Shown here: positions 1-12,200 of the stretch, in pieces | Layout: each line of letters opens with the position of its first letter | How positions within the stretch are numbered: position 1 is the first letter of the stretch | NCBI RefSeq assembly: GCF_949628265.1 | Contig: NC_088789.1 | Coordinates: 28,513,883-28,577,882, forward strand | Direction of reading: 5' to 3' | Source of the DNA: Cloeon dipterum | Lineage: Eukaryota; Arthropoda; Insecta; Ephemeroptera; Baetidae | Length of the DNA stretch: 64,000 nt | Notes under the pieces: generated by a model | The model's database searches: none | What the model was told of the DNA's origin: nothing | Seen by the model: the letters and a program-made list of their open reading frames with translations, nothing else | Translations under genes and position numbers: made by a program

Positions 1-118
1 GAAAACTGAGAAGCAAACATTGCCTGTAAGAAACTGGTTAGTAAAATTAAAAAAAAACGCTTTTTACCTTGCACTGCATTTTAAATTTTTTTAATGCGGT
101 GTTTTTTGCAACCCTGCT
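1..118 (-). repeat. Repeat family D, copy 1 (cut by window edge)
   Basis: This stretch matches the end of the copies at about 34596-34885 and 48840-49118: an 'aaaactgagaagcaaacatt' type start, then 'caagaaactgg', and it ends in 'gcaaccctg'. It is in the same orientation as those two copies and opposite to the copies at 3475 and 5130. The rest of the element lies outside the window. It is non-coding. Confidence 0.6.
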
Positions 119-707
119 GCCGTGCTTTGGCCAACAGCCGAAATCAGCCGGCAATTTTTATTTCTCAGTCAAGTTTAGAAGGAAAGAATAATATTTTCGA
201 GTTCGACCCTGCTGGACCAGTTGAGACGCGATGCTGCGGCTTCCCGCGGCAGAAACCGCACGTGCTTATCGAATATCAACCTCGCGAGCGAGCGAGCTGC
301 ACTGGGAAACAGACAAACAGGAGCTTTCATCGTTTCGCGTGCAATTAAACGCGCTGGGAAAACGACGTGAGAAAGAAAGAAAGGAAGATTTTATATTATC
401 ACTTTCCTTGCGACTCGCGCGCGCACACAAAAGTGCTCCCGTGACCTGCATTTGCGTTTGCCTTTGCCAGACCAAATCAATGCGCATCATGATCTGTACA
501 AGCCGCTTTTAGAAAGGACCAAACGAGAAACTCGCGCCCCGCAACTCGACTCGACACGTAGTCTGGAGATGTTTGTCGTAATCTCTTTAGCGAATCAAAA
601 CTCGCGGCGGCCGACAGACTGCCAGGAATTTGGTCGGAATAAACTTTCCTCATTGCACTTCTTATTGTTCCTATTTTGATTGCAGTTGAGTTGATAACAA
701 AAAGAGT

Positions 708-1134
708 TTAAAGTGGAATGATACTGGGCAACAATTGAAAATTATTTGAATTGTTGGATGTCATAAACAATTTGTTCAACAATTTGCAATAGTTAAAAAG
801 GACCTTCCTGCAGTAAAAAATTCAAATTTTGCCAATTTTCTCCAAAATTTGCAGCGCTTGAACATATTTTCTTGGCATATTACGATTCCTCTCGTCGAGA
901 TCTGTTCAACGGTGTATGCCACTTACTGGGGAAACTCTTGGTTTTGAAATTAAATCGGATTTCCAGTAAAGAGACAGCCCTTACCATTTGAAAAGCACGG
1001 TAACTTTCCAGCCAATTTCTCAAAAAATTACAGTGCTTCTTAGGTCAATTTAGGCTTTAACTGAATCCTAACGGATGAGTTTATGCATTGGCAACAAGCA
1101 TTTTCCAGGCTTTTGCAGTATCATTCCTCTTTAA
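708..1134 (+). mobile_element. TTAA-bounded MITE-like element, family A copy 1
   Basis: This is a 427-bp non-coding element bounded on both sides by TTAA. Imperfect terminal inverted repeats sit just inside: AGTGGAATGATACTG at the left and CAGTATCATTCCTCT at the right (one mismatch as inverted repeats). The core contains 'ctcgtcgagatctgt' and 'ggggaaactcttggttttg', which recur in the other copies near 16.0, 17.2, 18.2, 19.6, 23.9, 44.1, 47.4 and 50.2 kb. The size, TTAA ends and lack of coding capacity fit a non-autonomous DNA transposon. TTAA targeting is typical of the piggyBac superfamily, but the termini do not begin with CCC, so that assignment is only inference. Confidence 0.75.
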
Positions 1135-3332
1135 CAGAGAAATCTTTCCTTCACTCAACAATGACAAGTGCGGGAGACGTAATTTCTGAAAGCGGCGCAG
1201 AGCAGGTGGATCTCCCGAGGGCGTAAAAGTGCGAACCCGTATATATCGAAATAGATTTTTAATTCACTGCTCTGGCTGTTGAGTAATTTCGCTCTTGATT
1301 TCTCGTTTGGGCGTTGCTGCAAAACTAGATAAATTGGGGAACTGACAAACTGACAGGCGAAGGAGCACGTTCCCGCCTTCTCACGCATTTTTTTGTATCT
1401 TTTTAATTCAGAGCTTCAGAAAGTTTCCATAATGAAATGACACTGTTCTGGACGTGCTTGGTCATTGCTTTTGTTTACTCTCCTTGCGTGACGTGGAAAT
1501 CAAGGCGCCGCGTTTGTGCGTTTCAATGAAATAAAAACGCCGGCCGTCAGTGTGTGTGTGAGAGAAAAGAGCCAAAGTTGTTTGATGCGTATAAGGGAGC
1601 GCAATTGTTATTCCCAGCAGCAGTAGAAGCGGCGACGGCCGTTGCTCAGGGCTGAATAATCGATTGCAAAATCAGGCCAACGACAAGTGCGTTTCAAACT
1701 CGATCGAAAGCAAATAAAAATAGACAACGCATTTTACTGACTGAGAAAGTTTGGCTCAAAAGTAAGTTAGTTGTCGGTTGAGCAGACTAGAAACAGAGAC
1801 GGCTAATTGCCACGCATGGTTTACGAGCGACATTTTGCCAAGGTCGCGCCGCAGCCTGCCATCCACACCTGCATTTAATTTTGCACTCGAATAAACTTGC
1901 CTTCATGTTTATTCGTTGGGGCCCTGCTGTGACGTGAGAACAACGCCACATTACTCCGTCCAAATCGCCAAAATTCTAGGCCACACCACGATTTTAGGCT
2001 TATTGTTCATTTTGGTGGAACAATAATCTATTCACACCGGCGGCAGGAAGACAATTCATGCAGAGAGTCTGACATCCTTATCGTATATATGTAAATTAAT
2101 CGGAGGCGGAAGCAAGAGTGGCCCGGTGATTGACGAAAAAGGTGCTTGAACCTCATTCAACTCTTTCGTAAAAGGCGCAACCTTGCCTTGTCTCTTTCGT
2201 CAAGTGCAAGCACGCCAATTGGAAATTGGCGCGCTCGCTCTATAAATATACAAAACAACAGCAAAGGGCTTGAGGGGGTTGACGCCACCGCACCGCACGC
2301 AGCCACCGACGGATAAATTATTAATAATGCGACAGTTTCGCCACGAGCTGACGTCACCGATTGCCACTGCTCCGGCTTCGATTCTTACATAACGAGAATC
2401 CGCATAACTTTTCCGACGGACATTCGAGCCAAGCAATGAAATAATACATATTATAATCAGGCTGGCCGAGTGGCCGGTCTTGGGCTGGCACACACCGTGC
2501 GAATCGAAAACTGGACGCTGCAAGGAGAATGAATAAAAAACTTTCAGCACAATTCATCCGTGCCTTTTTTGAATTGTGTGGTTTCACACATCAATCAGAG
2601 TGGCACCGGCCGGAAATGGAGCGAATGATTTTTGCCAAGCGATTCCGGGAATTGCGTCATTTTGTCTCGACTCGTGCCAGCGTTTTACCACAAGATTAAT
2701 CAGCAGCAAACAAAGCGAGAAGAGCGACGGTGAAATCTGCAATTTGCGTCACTGGGTGCTTGTCACTCTCGGGGAATTCTGGCTAATTTAAAATATTATG
2801 CGCTTCTTTACTCGAAGGTTTTCCTTATCTCCGCAAATGGAGTGAACCAAAACAATTATTTGGAATCCTCGAGCGTAATCGAGGTGAAGGCGAGCGACAA
2901 CATTATTTATCAAAGGAAATCAACCGCAGAGGATCTTCAAACAACCCCAGTGGTTTCCCACTTTTGTTTATTTTACAAAGAAGAAGTGAATGTGCTTGGA
3001 AGAGCTTTAAAAGTTAATTAAATCCTAGAAAAAAAGTGAAATATCCGCGACCATAAAACAGTAAAACCATCTCGTGATGTACGAAATAACAAGAACGCGG
3101 CGGCGGCGTGATCAGTTTCCGCCGGGTCTCTCTGATGCAATTCAAATAACATGCAAAACAGCAAGCTGCTCGTCCAATTTCTTTTCCACAGTTCCCGGTT
3201 TTTATTTTCAAGCACTCTCCCTTTTACACGAGTGTGCCTTTTGAAATGATTTCCACCTACATGAGAGCTGACCGCAAAACTTGTGTTTCAGCAGATCTTC
3301 ACGAGTAACCTGACCGTGTGGAGTATGAGAAC
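1135..3332. other. Gene-less upstream region
   Basis: I see no coding exon here. The open frames lack codon bias and splice partners. It probably holds the promoter and leader of the gene starting at 3333. Confidence 0.4.
1548..1761 (+). promoter_or_regulatory. Possible 5' non-coding first exon of the membrane-protein gene
   Basis: A TCAGT arthropod initiator match lies at 1547-1551. A consensus donor (AAA followed by gtaagt) lies at 1762. The first coding exon of the downstream gene is preceded by a good acceptor (ttgtgtttcag) ending at 3291. A leader exon spliced from 1761 to 3292 is therefore possible. No TATA box is seen at the right distance. This is inference only. Confidence 0.25.
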
Positions 3333-6300
3333 ATGACACAACACTGGTGGATGCACTGGTTTTGGGTGACGGGTGAGTACTTTCCATTCATTTATTTATT
3401 TCTCCTTCCATTAAAAGATTGACTGAAGAAATCATTACACAAGACAGCATCCTCATGAATTAAAATAAGCCCGAATTTTTAAAAAATAAATCAGTGCAGT
3501 GGTAAAAAAGCATTTTTTTATTTTAATTGAAATTTATTGCTCATGACCTCGTCTTGAAAAATTGTCAGAGATAATTTTTGGAGAAATTGAGGCAGAAAAA
3601 ATCTGCACAGTAGAATTTTGACCCTTTCCGACCTCAAGTTTTAGATTTTCATTTGGGAAAAACGGAATAAATTAATTTCTTGCGCAAGAAATTGGTGTAA
3701 ATTGAGTGGTAAAATCCGGAGGGTAAGCAAATGCAACCCTGATTATAAAGTTTCATTGGAATATAATTTTTGGCAGTGCCAATCGATTCGGCTGCCAATT
3801 TTAAATTGACCTTCCGGAAGCAATAAAATTGGCACAGTCAAGTAGTTAATAATACAGTTAATTTCATTAAGAACGCGGTCTTCATTTAATTTTATTTATA
3901 ATTATATAGAAATGGAGCATGGTGCGCATTCGAAATGAATTGACTAAATTAAAAGTGTATCACAGCAACAAAGAGTGAAAGCGTGCTCTTGTTTAGCGGT
4001 GACGATGATGAGCTCATCGCCCGCCCCGTTAATTGACGCCACACGCACGCTAATTGCTCTTTTTTTCCGCTGGCGTAACTGCCATGTTGCGAGCGCTGCG
4101 TATTTTGTACTGCTTCCCGCAGCGAATCAGTGTGAATATATATACGCAAATAAGAATATTTCTAACAAGCTCGCGTTCTCGGCGGCCGCACACATGCGTG
4201 TACCCCCTGCGAACGCCCTTCAACCGCGAAATCTCTTCTGGAAAAATACATAAATCTGATTTATTTTTATATTCACGCAAAGGAATATGGGATTATTTTA
4301 AAAATACCACTTCTTATTTTCGCTGTTATCGATTTGATTGAAAATGTTTTGAATTTTTAGTTTAAAAAAGGCTTTATTTTCGGTGGACTGGTCTTGTTTG
4401 CGAGTGTCCATTGCTGAGTGACAGAAATAGAGGGCGAATCGAGCGTGATTGAAGGGCTTCCTTCAGTGGTGGCGTGGGCAGCCACAGAACAGGTTGTCGT
4501 AGTAGTAGTCGCCGGAACGGTGAATCGAGAACATGGGGCTTCAGACCTGGGGTGAGTGCTATAGCAATTCCGCAAATTAATATTTCATACCAGCCAATCG
4601 TCTAGAGGCTTTTTTAACTTATCAATTCGTGGAAGTTTCATTTTTTTCTACAGTCCAGGAAGGCTGGTTTGGTTTTTTTTAGCTTTTAATCGTTTGTGGT
4701 TGAGAATTCCAGACTGAAAGCCATGACTCAATTTCGTTTATCGGTTTCGTAATTTCATTAAAATTTAAAATTATGAACAAAATCTGTTTGCCAGCCGTAA
4801 AATAAAAATAAATTAGTGGAGATTAATGTGTATAAAATTTGTTTTGATTTTTAGCATTTCTAAATATGTTTGAAAATTAATATATTTTGGAATTTTAATT
4901 ATTATTATGTATGTTTTTCTCTTACGTGTTAAAAAACAGTTTGTCAAAAATAAAAAAGCACATAGTGAGAAAAGGCACCATTCCTGGTAAACATCTCGCT
5001 AAAACTCTACCCGGGAGGGCAGAGCCGAAATGGGCCTGGTCAAAATTTCTACTCTACGAAATTTCCAGTACAAAAAGAAGGGAAGAAATAATCCATTTCT
5101 TTTTTAGCAAAAACGAGCAGTGAACGGTTAAGGGTTGTAAAAACCCGCATTTTTAATAAAATGCAGCCAGTGCAGTGGTAAAACCGTTTTTTTCATTTCA
5201 CCAGTTTCTTGCAAGCAATGTTTTCACCGTTTTCACCTTAGTTTTCATTAATTTCCTTATTAATTGCTCATGACCTCGACTTGAAAAATTGTCAGAGAGA
5301 CATTTTTGGAGAAATTGAGGCAGAAAATTGCAATTTTAAAGAAAAAAAAATCTGTACATTAGAGGAATTGACCAAATTTTAAATTTTCACAGCGGAAATA
5401 AGGAATAAATTCATTTCTTGCATTTCTTGCCCAAGAAATTGGTAAAAAAATGGGGTGGAAAGCAAATGCAACCCTGAAACGGTGATTAATTCTTTATTTT
5501 GGATAAAATAGAGCATTTTTTTAAATTTAAATCTGTGTTGATTTTGTTGAACAGTTGTGGTTGCCGTGCTGGCGAGCGGGGCCGGTTGCGCGCCGCAGTC
5601 GACGCACCCTGTTTACGCGGCCGTGCACTCACAATCCGGCGGCGGCCCCACCGGCGAGTACATGGCACTGCTGTCCGACCTGGAGCACCCGGCGGCCACC
5701 AACGGCCACGACTACAACGACGAGGTGGACACGTACGGCAGCGCCAACCTGTTTCCGGTGCACCGGGTGGTGATCGCCACCGCCGCCGCCGCCGCCGCCT
5801 CCGACTTGCCGACCACCTACGTGCCGCTCGTGCTCGCCCCCCAGGAGCCCCATCCGCCGCCCACTCCGCGCCAACACCTGGTCCTCGTCACCGACCACTC
5901 GAATCCACCCTCGACTACCAGACTGGCCAAGTCTTTTGAAGGTGAGATACAAAAAATAAAAAATAATACAGTCGAAAATTTTAAAAATCTGATTTTTATT
6001 AAATCCTCTCTTTCAGAATAATTTTATTGAGGTCCCTTTATTAATTAAAAATTTTGTTTTGTAATAATTAACGTTTTTTTAATTTAAAAATAATTTAAAA
6101 ACATCAATTTTATGCACAAATATAAGATTTTAATTCCTTGATGTCTTTGTGTCTTCCAGGATAGCATTTATTTCCATTCAGATATTTAAAATCAATTGAA
6201 TCGGCTCGTCGAAAGGCTTCTTTGAAATGCAATTGATCACGTCTTTACGGTGTTGTCAGAAATGAGTGGTGGCGCGACCCCGATTCTGCCGGCGATGCCC

Positions 6301-8357
6301 GTGCAGTACAAGAACCGAAACCCGTTCATCAACGAGGAGATGCAGAGCGGCCGCAGCATGGCCGCGGCCGACAGCTCGACGACGGAGGCCCTTCCGTCGG
6401 CCAGCTCGACGACCGAGGCGCCGCCCATGCTGGAGGAAAAAATGGCGGTGGAGGAAGAAACGAGCAAGTCGACGGAGGAAACGAACGAGTCGACGCCGAG
6501 CGTGGTGGCACCGACCGAGCTGGCCGACGTGGTCGAAGGGGGCACGCACCCCATCCCCCCGTGGATCCCCGACGAGAAGCAAGAAGAACTGGACAGCGAG
6601 GAGCAGGAGAGAGAACACGAGCAAATTGACCGGATCACCAACGCCCTTGTCGAGGAGGAAAGCGTCGACGAGGGCGAGGCCATCACTAGAGGACGCATGC
6701 AGCCGAACGAAGGCCTTGGAACTCCATCCATCATTGCCATTGTCGTGGCATTTGTCGGCGTCATCGGCATGGCAGGTGAGAGCAAAATTCGTCCTTCGTC
6801 CCGTAGCATTTCAATTTCCGTCTGGACTTTTACCAGCTGGTGGTTGAAACCTGACAATTTTTTTCGGCATTAATTGGCATTTTTAAAATTGGTCCGAATT
6901 TATGGCTGAAATAGTTTGTTCACTACTGAGACACTGTTAAGATTTTATTATTTTTGTTGAATTTATAATTTTAAAATTATTTAAAGGTCTTAAAATTTAA
7001 TTATCAAGTTGGTGAGATGCGATTTATGCTTTTGTTAACTTCCATAATTTTAATTTCACCTAATTATCATTTAATTGCGTTTTAATTATCAGAAAAATTT
7101 GAAATTTTAGCACTTTTGGTTAGAAATATATAAAAAATCTGTCGGTTAGGGTTAACTTTTGACGTAATATCTTTTTTTAAATAAAAATCACCATCATTCC
7201 TCTTTAAAACCGGCTTGGTCGAAATTATTTTAAAAAAAGCCGGCGTTTTTTTAACACTGCTTAATTCGAGCTGAATTTGAAATTATTACAGGTGCTGCTG
7301 CTGGGTTCATTTTGTACAAGCGGAGTTTGGTGAACAAGCCGCAGACGCTGAACGACAAGATGAGCAACCCGGACTACAGCAGCTACATTGACGACACGTT
7401 ACGGGTGAGTGCAGGCAAAAGCAGGTCGAACGAGGCAGGCAAAGGAGGCAGCAGATGCAGGCAGAGCGCCGGCGGCATGGTCAACAGAGGCTTTGTCTCG
7501 CCCCCTTACCTCAAGGTACCTCTTGTCAGCCGCGTTGCTTTTCTCGTCCGGCAAATCACCACAAAATCTCACACGGACTCTGATCTGACATCTCGCATTT
7601 GCTGCTTCCACACCGCCTCTCGACACACTCATAAATAAAAAAAATAAATGCTCGCTAGACCTAATTTAAAGCAATAATTTGTATGTATATTCCGTAAATT
7701 CATTAATCATGGTGTTGGTAAGGTATTTATGCCAGTGTACATATATAATTATTACAATATACACCAGTTGGGTAAGCCCTTTTAGTGTTCGAAGCCGCCA
7801 ACAGATGGCGCCACCGTATACTTTCTTAAATAATTTAATTTTAAGGCACTTGCGCTGCGATTTCGGACTCGAACCTGCCACTGTGCATTCTTTACTAAAT
7901 ATGTTTTCTTTTGACGCGCTGAAAAACCAAAATTGATTGATCCAATCGCCATAGAATCGTGAAAATCTATTTTCTTAAATTAAAAATATTCTCCGACAAT
8001 TCTACGGCGAATGGCTGGACTGATTTTGGTTTCCAGCACGTCAAAATAAAATAAATTAAGTGAAGAATTCACAGTGGCAGGATTGAGTCTAAAATTGCAG
8101 TGGAAATGCCTTAAAATTAAATTTATTACGAAAGTAAATGGTGGCGCCATCTGTTGGTGGCTTTTAACACTTAGGACTTACGATTGATGGCCTATTTTGA
8201 ATCAATTTTATGGAAACTAATTGCCTTTTCCTATTTTCTGTTTCAGGACAATTCCGAAGAGATGTATAGTCTGGACAATGACTCATTTTTAAATAGTTTA
8301 GAAGCTATGACAATTCAAAACTTCTGGACAGAGAACGTGAAGCATACAAAGTTGTAG
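3333..8357 (+). CDS. Single-pass type I membrane protein, family not recognised (5 exons)
   Basis: Exons are 3333-3372, 5555-5941, 6260-6775, 7292-7404 and 8247-8357. They total 1167 nt and close in frame to 388 residues. All junctions are GT-AG. Introns 1-3 are phase 1 and intron 4 is phase 0. The start ATG opens a Trp-rich hydrophobic stretch that continues over the first junction (VVVAVLASGAG), a good signal peptide. The ectodomain of roughly 270 residues is low-complexity: a run of about eight Ala codons near 5781-5800, a Pro-rich part, then Ser/Thr/Glu-rich acidic sequence in exon 3. One transmembrane helix (IIAIVVAFVGVIGMAG plus AAAGFILY, about residues 298-323) is split by intron 3. 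A basic stop-transfer (YKRS) and a tail of about 65 residues with NPDYSSYIDDTLR and EEMYSLDNDSF follow. An AATAAA lies at 8361-8366. I do not recognise the family. The compact Tyr/Asp-rich tail looks like the conserved part and could be an adaptor-binding tail. Confidence 0.85.
3475..3745 (+). repeat. Repeat family D, copy 2 (intron 1)
   Basis: This is an AT-rich non-coding repeat in intron 1 of the membrane-protein gene. It shares 'gcagtggtaaaa', 'ttgctcatgacctcg', 'cttgaaaaattgtcagaga' and 'ggagaaattgaggcagaaaa' with the copy at 5130-5478. The same blocks appear in reverse complement near 34600-34880 and 48840-49118. Confidence 0.7.
5130..5478 (+). repeat. Repeat family D, copy 3 (intron 1)
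   Basis: This is a second copy in the same intron and orientation as the copy at 3475-3745. It starts with 'gggttgtaaaaaccc' and ends in 'gcaaatgcaaccctg', giving short inverted GGGTTG/CAACCC ends. It lies about 75 bp before exon 2. Confidence 0.7.
7773..8181. mobile_element. Fold-back element, family C copy 1 (intron 4)
   Basis: The element is about 400 bp with long inverted arms. The left end reads taagcccttttagtgttcga, and the right end is its imperfect reverse complement. Each arm carries the 15-mer CCAACAGATGGCGCC (left 7798-7812, reverse complement at 8143-8157), which resembles the CTCF motif. It is non-coding and lies in intron 4 of the membrane-protein gene just before the last exon. 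Relatives lie at 28777-29085 and 30320-30596. Confidence 0.7.
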
Positions 8358-8360
8358 CGA

Positions 8361-8366
8361 AATAAA
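8361..8366 (+). terminator. Polyadenylation signal of the membrane-protein gene
   Basis: AATAAA lies three bases after the TAG stop codon. It is unusually close, so the 3' UTR may be very short or a later signal may be used. Confidence 0.5.
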
Positions 8367-9204
8367 TGTTAACTCTTTTCCTTTTTTTATGTTTCTTCCA
8401 CGTTTGTTGGATTGTTTAAGCGGTTTTAAAAGTCTCTCACATCAAAATTTCCATTTTTTAAACTTGTTTGTGATAGTTGGTGAATACGTTGTTGAGTGCG
8501 AGTTTTTATTTGTGATATAATCCCATGATCAATCGCCTAAATTAAAACGTATATCGTAATTTATGTTAAAAACCCTGGGTAGGAACAAGATCCTTTTATT
8601 GCGTTCGTGCGTGTGATATAATTGTTAAAATTGGTATTCCTGAAAAGAAGACAGACTGAGACGAAAAAGGACAACAGTACTTAATTATCATTTCGATGTC
8701 GCTATAATTAAGCATTATTCCAAGAATTTTGAAGAAAGAGTACACTCCGTTCGAACTTAACTTGTAAGCAATTTAATAATGAATGTACCGAAATCAAAGT
8801 CCTATGATATATATGAAACTGTTTTAGTAGAATTACCAGAGTATTTTATTTGCTCGAGACGAAGAATTGTATTTTTATTAATCCGAATTTGATTGGGAAC
8901 AGGAATTGTAATAGAGCCAAAGGAAAGCAATAATAATTGGTGTATTTTGATGCAGCTCCAGAATAAATGTGCATGTACCATAACTACCAGAAAGGTTTCA
9001 TTCCAAAAGCAAATAAAAAAGCGAGGCTTCAACATTCAGTCGGGTTTATTTACCCTTCCTTGAAGGAAAAAATCACAAAATGTTACGATTTGAACACAAC
9101 ACTAGCAATTTTTGATTATTTAAAAGAAATCACTAGAAGCAGAAGTTTGATTAATCCAATCACGGCCTTTCATTATTCTGATTGAATCACAAAAACCCAT
9201 GAAT
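8367..9204. other. Convergent intergenic region
   Basis: This is the space between the 3' ends of the plus-strand membrane-protein gene and the minus-strand nucleotidase gene. Minus-strand AATAAA signals for the latter are at 9050-9045 and about 8877-8872. I see no gene. Confidence 0.5.
9045..9050 (-). terminator. Polyadenylation signal of the NT5DC gene
   Basis: The plus strand reads tttatt, which is AATAAA on the gene strand, about 155 nt past the stop codon. Confidence 0.4.
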
Positions 9205-12200
9205 CTAAACAAAGTAAGATGTGTACTCGTGAGGCATGACTCCCCGGCGGGGGTAGAAAGTGTGAGAGGCAGAGTAATGCATCAGATTGCTGATGCTGGA
9301 GGTGTAGATGTCTGCGAAGCGGAAGAGCCGCCTCGAAAAGTAGCTCGGATTTTGATAAGTGCGGAAGACGCTTCCGAACTGCTTGTTGAACACCGTCTTT
9401 GTCTTCTGGCTGCGAATTGGTTAAAAATCAGTCGCTTTTTCGGCGAGATCAAAATGTTTGCCTACCTGAGCATGTCCCTCTCTTGCATCCACTGCTGCAG
9501 GGTTGCCTCCGCCTCCTTGCCCTCGCGGTCCTGGCAGTCCTCGATCAGCTGCGTCAGCATTTGCAACCAGTTCACGTCTTTTTTGAATTTCTCGTTGTTC
9601 AGAGTTTTGATTTCATGCTGCAACCAAAGTAGATACTCAAATTATTTTAAGGCGGAAACGAGCAAGCTGTCAAATTCTAATGATAAAAGATTTTTAAATG
9701 TGATTCTGGGAAATTCCATGTAATAGCTAATTAACAAGTGGCGGTGAAATTGACCAATAAACTCAAATATAAGCGACGGCGCCGGAAAAACCGCTAAAAA
9801 AAGTCTGGGGCCGGATCTCAGGTCGTGCGACAGGCAAAGGTAAAAAATATCGTCGCCGGGTATCGCCAAATATGCTCGATATTACTTAAAAACCAGCCTG
9901 TGAGCGGATCTCAGGTCGGGGTACCCTGAAAAAGGTCGTTTGAGTACCGCAGGTCAATGCCCTTCCCGAGACCTATCCGATGAGGGGTCGTGGTCGACGA
10001 TCGGACGAGCGGCCGAATTTTAATAGAAAGAAAACCATTTTCGCCTGTAAACATCTTGAGTCACGTGAGGAGTAAAAACGAAAAAAATTAATTTTAATTT
10101 TTCTATGGGCGTGTAAAATTTCAAAATCGGTTTCCAGTCCAGCGTTGGAACTACGCGTGCAATGGAGTTGGTGGGAACCCATTACAAGCCCAAGTTCAGA
10201 AAATATCGCGAATTTTCAATTTCCCATGTTATCCTGGGAATTGTCGTAAAAAACGAAAATTTCCACTACTGAGAGTAAGAAGTTGATAAAACTTTCACAA
10301 AAGTTGCTCCATGTAATACCTAGTTCAGATGGCTAGGCGGCATACCCGAGAAAACTCCAAGTCATGGTAAAAAATTTGAAAATTTCGATTTTTCGAAACA
10401 TTTGCCGAAAAAATTCGTAGTAATTTGAAATTTGGTTCGATTTTGAAAAACCACATATGGGCGGACGCGCCATACCGAGGGGCGTCGATTGGTACCAAAA
10501 TCGGCGCCGTCTGGTCCATATAGGGCCCCAACAACCACAGTTGGCAAGTGTCACAAATCCCGTTTTTTCGACTTTTAAAAATTAATAACTCCGTTCCAAT
10601 GGGTCGTAGAGTAAAAAACCAAAGTTGGTTAGACTCGCCGTAAAACTTAGTGTCGAATGCACCTGAATGCTGCCCCCGCCCGCCCCCGCTGCCACCAACG
10701 GCCACAAAATCTGCGCGATTTTTTGAAATTATGGTTTTATTATTTTTTTAGTTTACATTTGGGCCTGAAGGCAATTCTGACTTGCAGTAACACCTCCCAG
10801 TGACGAAACGCGTCCCCCAAAATGTGCAACTTTGCCAAGTTTTTGCATGGGAATATAGGAATAGGGTTTGGTCAAGGGGCCAAGCCATGAAGCTCCATTT
10901 TCGTTAAAAATATTTATCCATTTTTTTTTTTAAATAGTAAAGAAAACTGGTCAACATGTACCACAGACAAAATTTAATTTGAATTGAGCAAGAACTGTAT
11001 TTTAAAATTAATTTTTAGATAAAATTCTTTGTTAATAATTCTTTTTTCAATAATCTTACATCAAGTTCGCTGATGATGGCTCCGGTGCGCCAGCCGTGCT
11101 GCAGAGTGACGTCAGCCAGGTCACTGTAAGGGTGGTCTCCGAAGTAGAGGACCTGGTGGCCTTTCCAACCAGTCATGTCCTGCAGCTGGTTGATTGTGCC
11201 CTGAACAAATAAAAATAATTAACAAATGACCCGTTTTATCAACGCTGGCAGACCTCAAAGTAGATTTTTCCTTTTTCCAGTCTTGTTACTCTGTCCCACA
11301 GCTGCGTGCGACTGACGGTGTCGTAAAGCCGAATGGGCCTTGACTCATCGGTGAAAAACTTTGGTTTCCTAGCTTGCACGATGGTCACGTCAAAGAAGTT
11401 TTTCCAGTCGTTGCCAACAATGTAGCGCATTCCTTTGTCTCTGAAATTTTATTTTCAGTCATGCTATAAAAATTAAAATTTATTCAGAGGCTCACACAAA
11501 ATGGAAGGGGCTGTTGGTGACGAGGAAGAGCTTCTTGCCGTTCGCGGCCAGGTGCTGGAAGTATCGGCGAATGTTGGGATTGCACTCCAAATACTCGGTC
11601 ACGTTTTCCGCGACGATCTTGTGCATTATGGGATGAGCTCCTTGCACCGCAGTCTGTTTAATCTCTCAGTTCAACGTGTGAAAATTTTATAAATTTATTT
11701 ACTACCTTAACATCGTGAAACAGGATCTCGGGGTGGTAGTCTAAACTGTGCGCTCTAAAGAACTCGGCCACTTGGCACAAAAGCAACATTTCAGGCACTG
11801 AGAACAGGTCTGCCAGCTGCACCATTTTGGTCTTCACGCCCTGCAATAAAAAGCTCAAATTAAAATTTGGAGAGAAGGAAATTCAACTCTATTTAGTTTA
11901 CACACAAAAAACTTGATTTTAGTTCTTTTAAATAATAAAAATTTGAATGAATTTGGCCACCACCAGTTTGTTTGCCATATTTTCTTTTAAAAGGCGTCAA
12001 AACAGGTTTGGGGGCTTCTTTAGAAATTAAATTCTTCAAAATTAGTCCCAAAAAAAAGATAAGCCTTCTCAAAAAACGTCACCAAACGCATAATTCCTCT
12101 GTTAAAATCGCAGAAACACATCAAAAATTAATTTAAACTGATTTTAGTTACAGTAGAAAAGACGAAAATCGGAGACTCAGCATAAATCCTACGTGAGCTG

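Noticed and set aside
6256-6857. Long overlapping frames on both strands across exon 3 of the membrane-protein gene
   Set aside because: Only the plus-strand frame joins with correct splice phases to a signal peptide and a transmembrane exon.
7850-7880. A tRNA B-box-like GGTTCGAGTCC on the minus strand in the family C element at 7.8 kb
   Set aside because: The other copies read GGATTGAGTCT at this place, and no A box or cloverleaf is seen, so it is chance.
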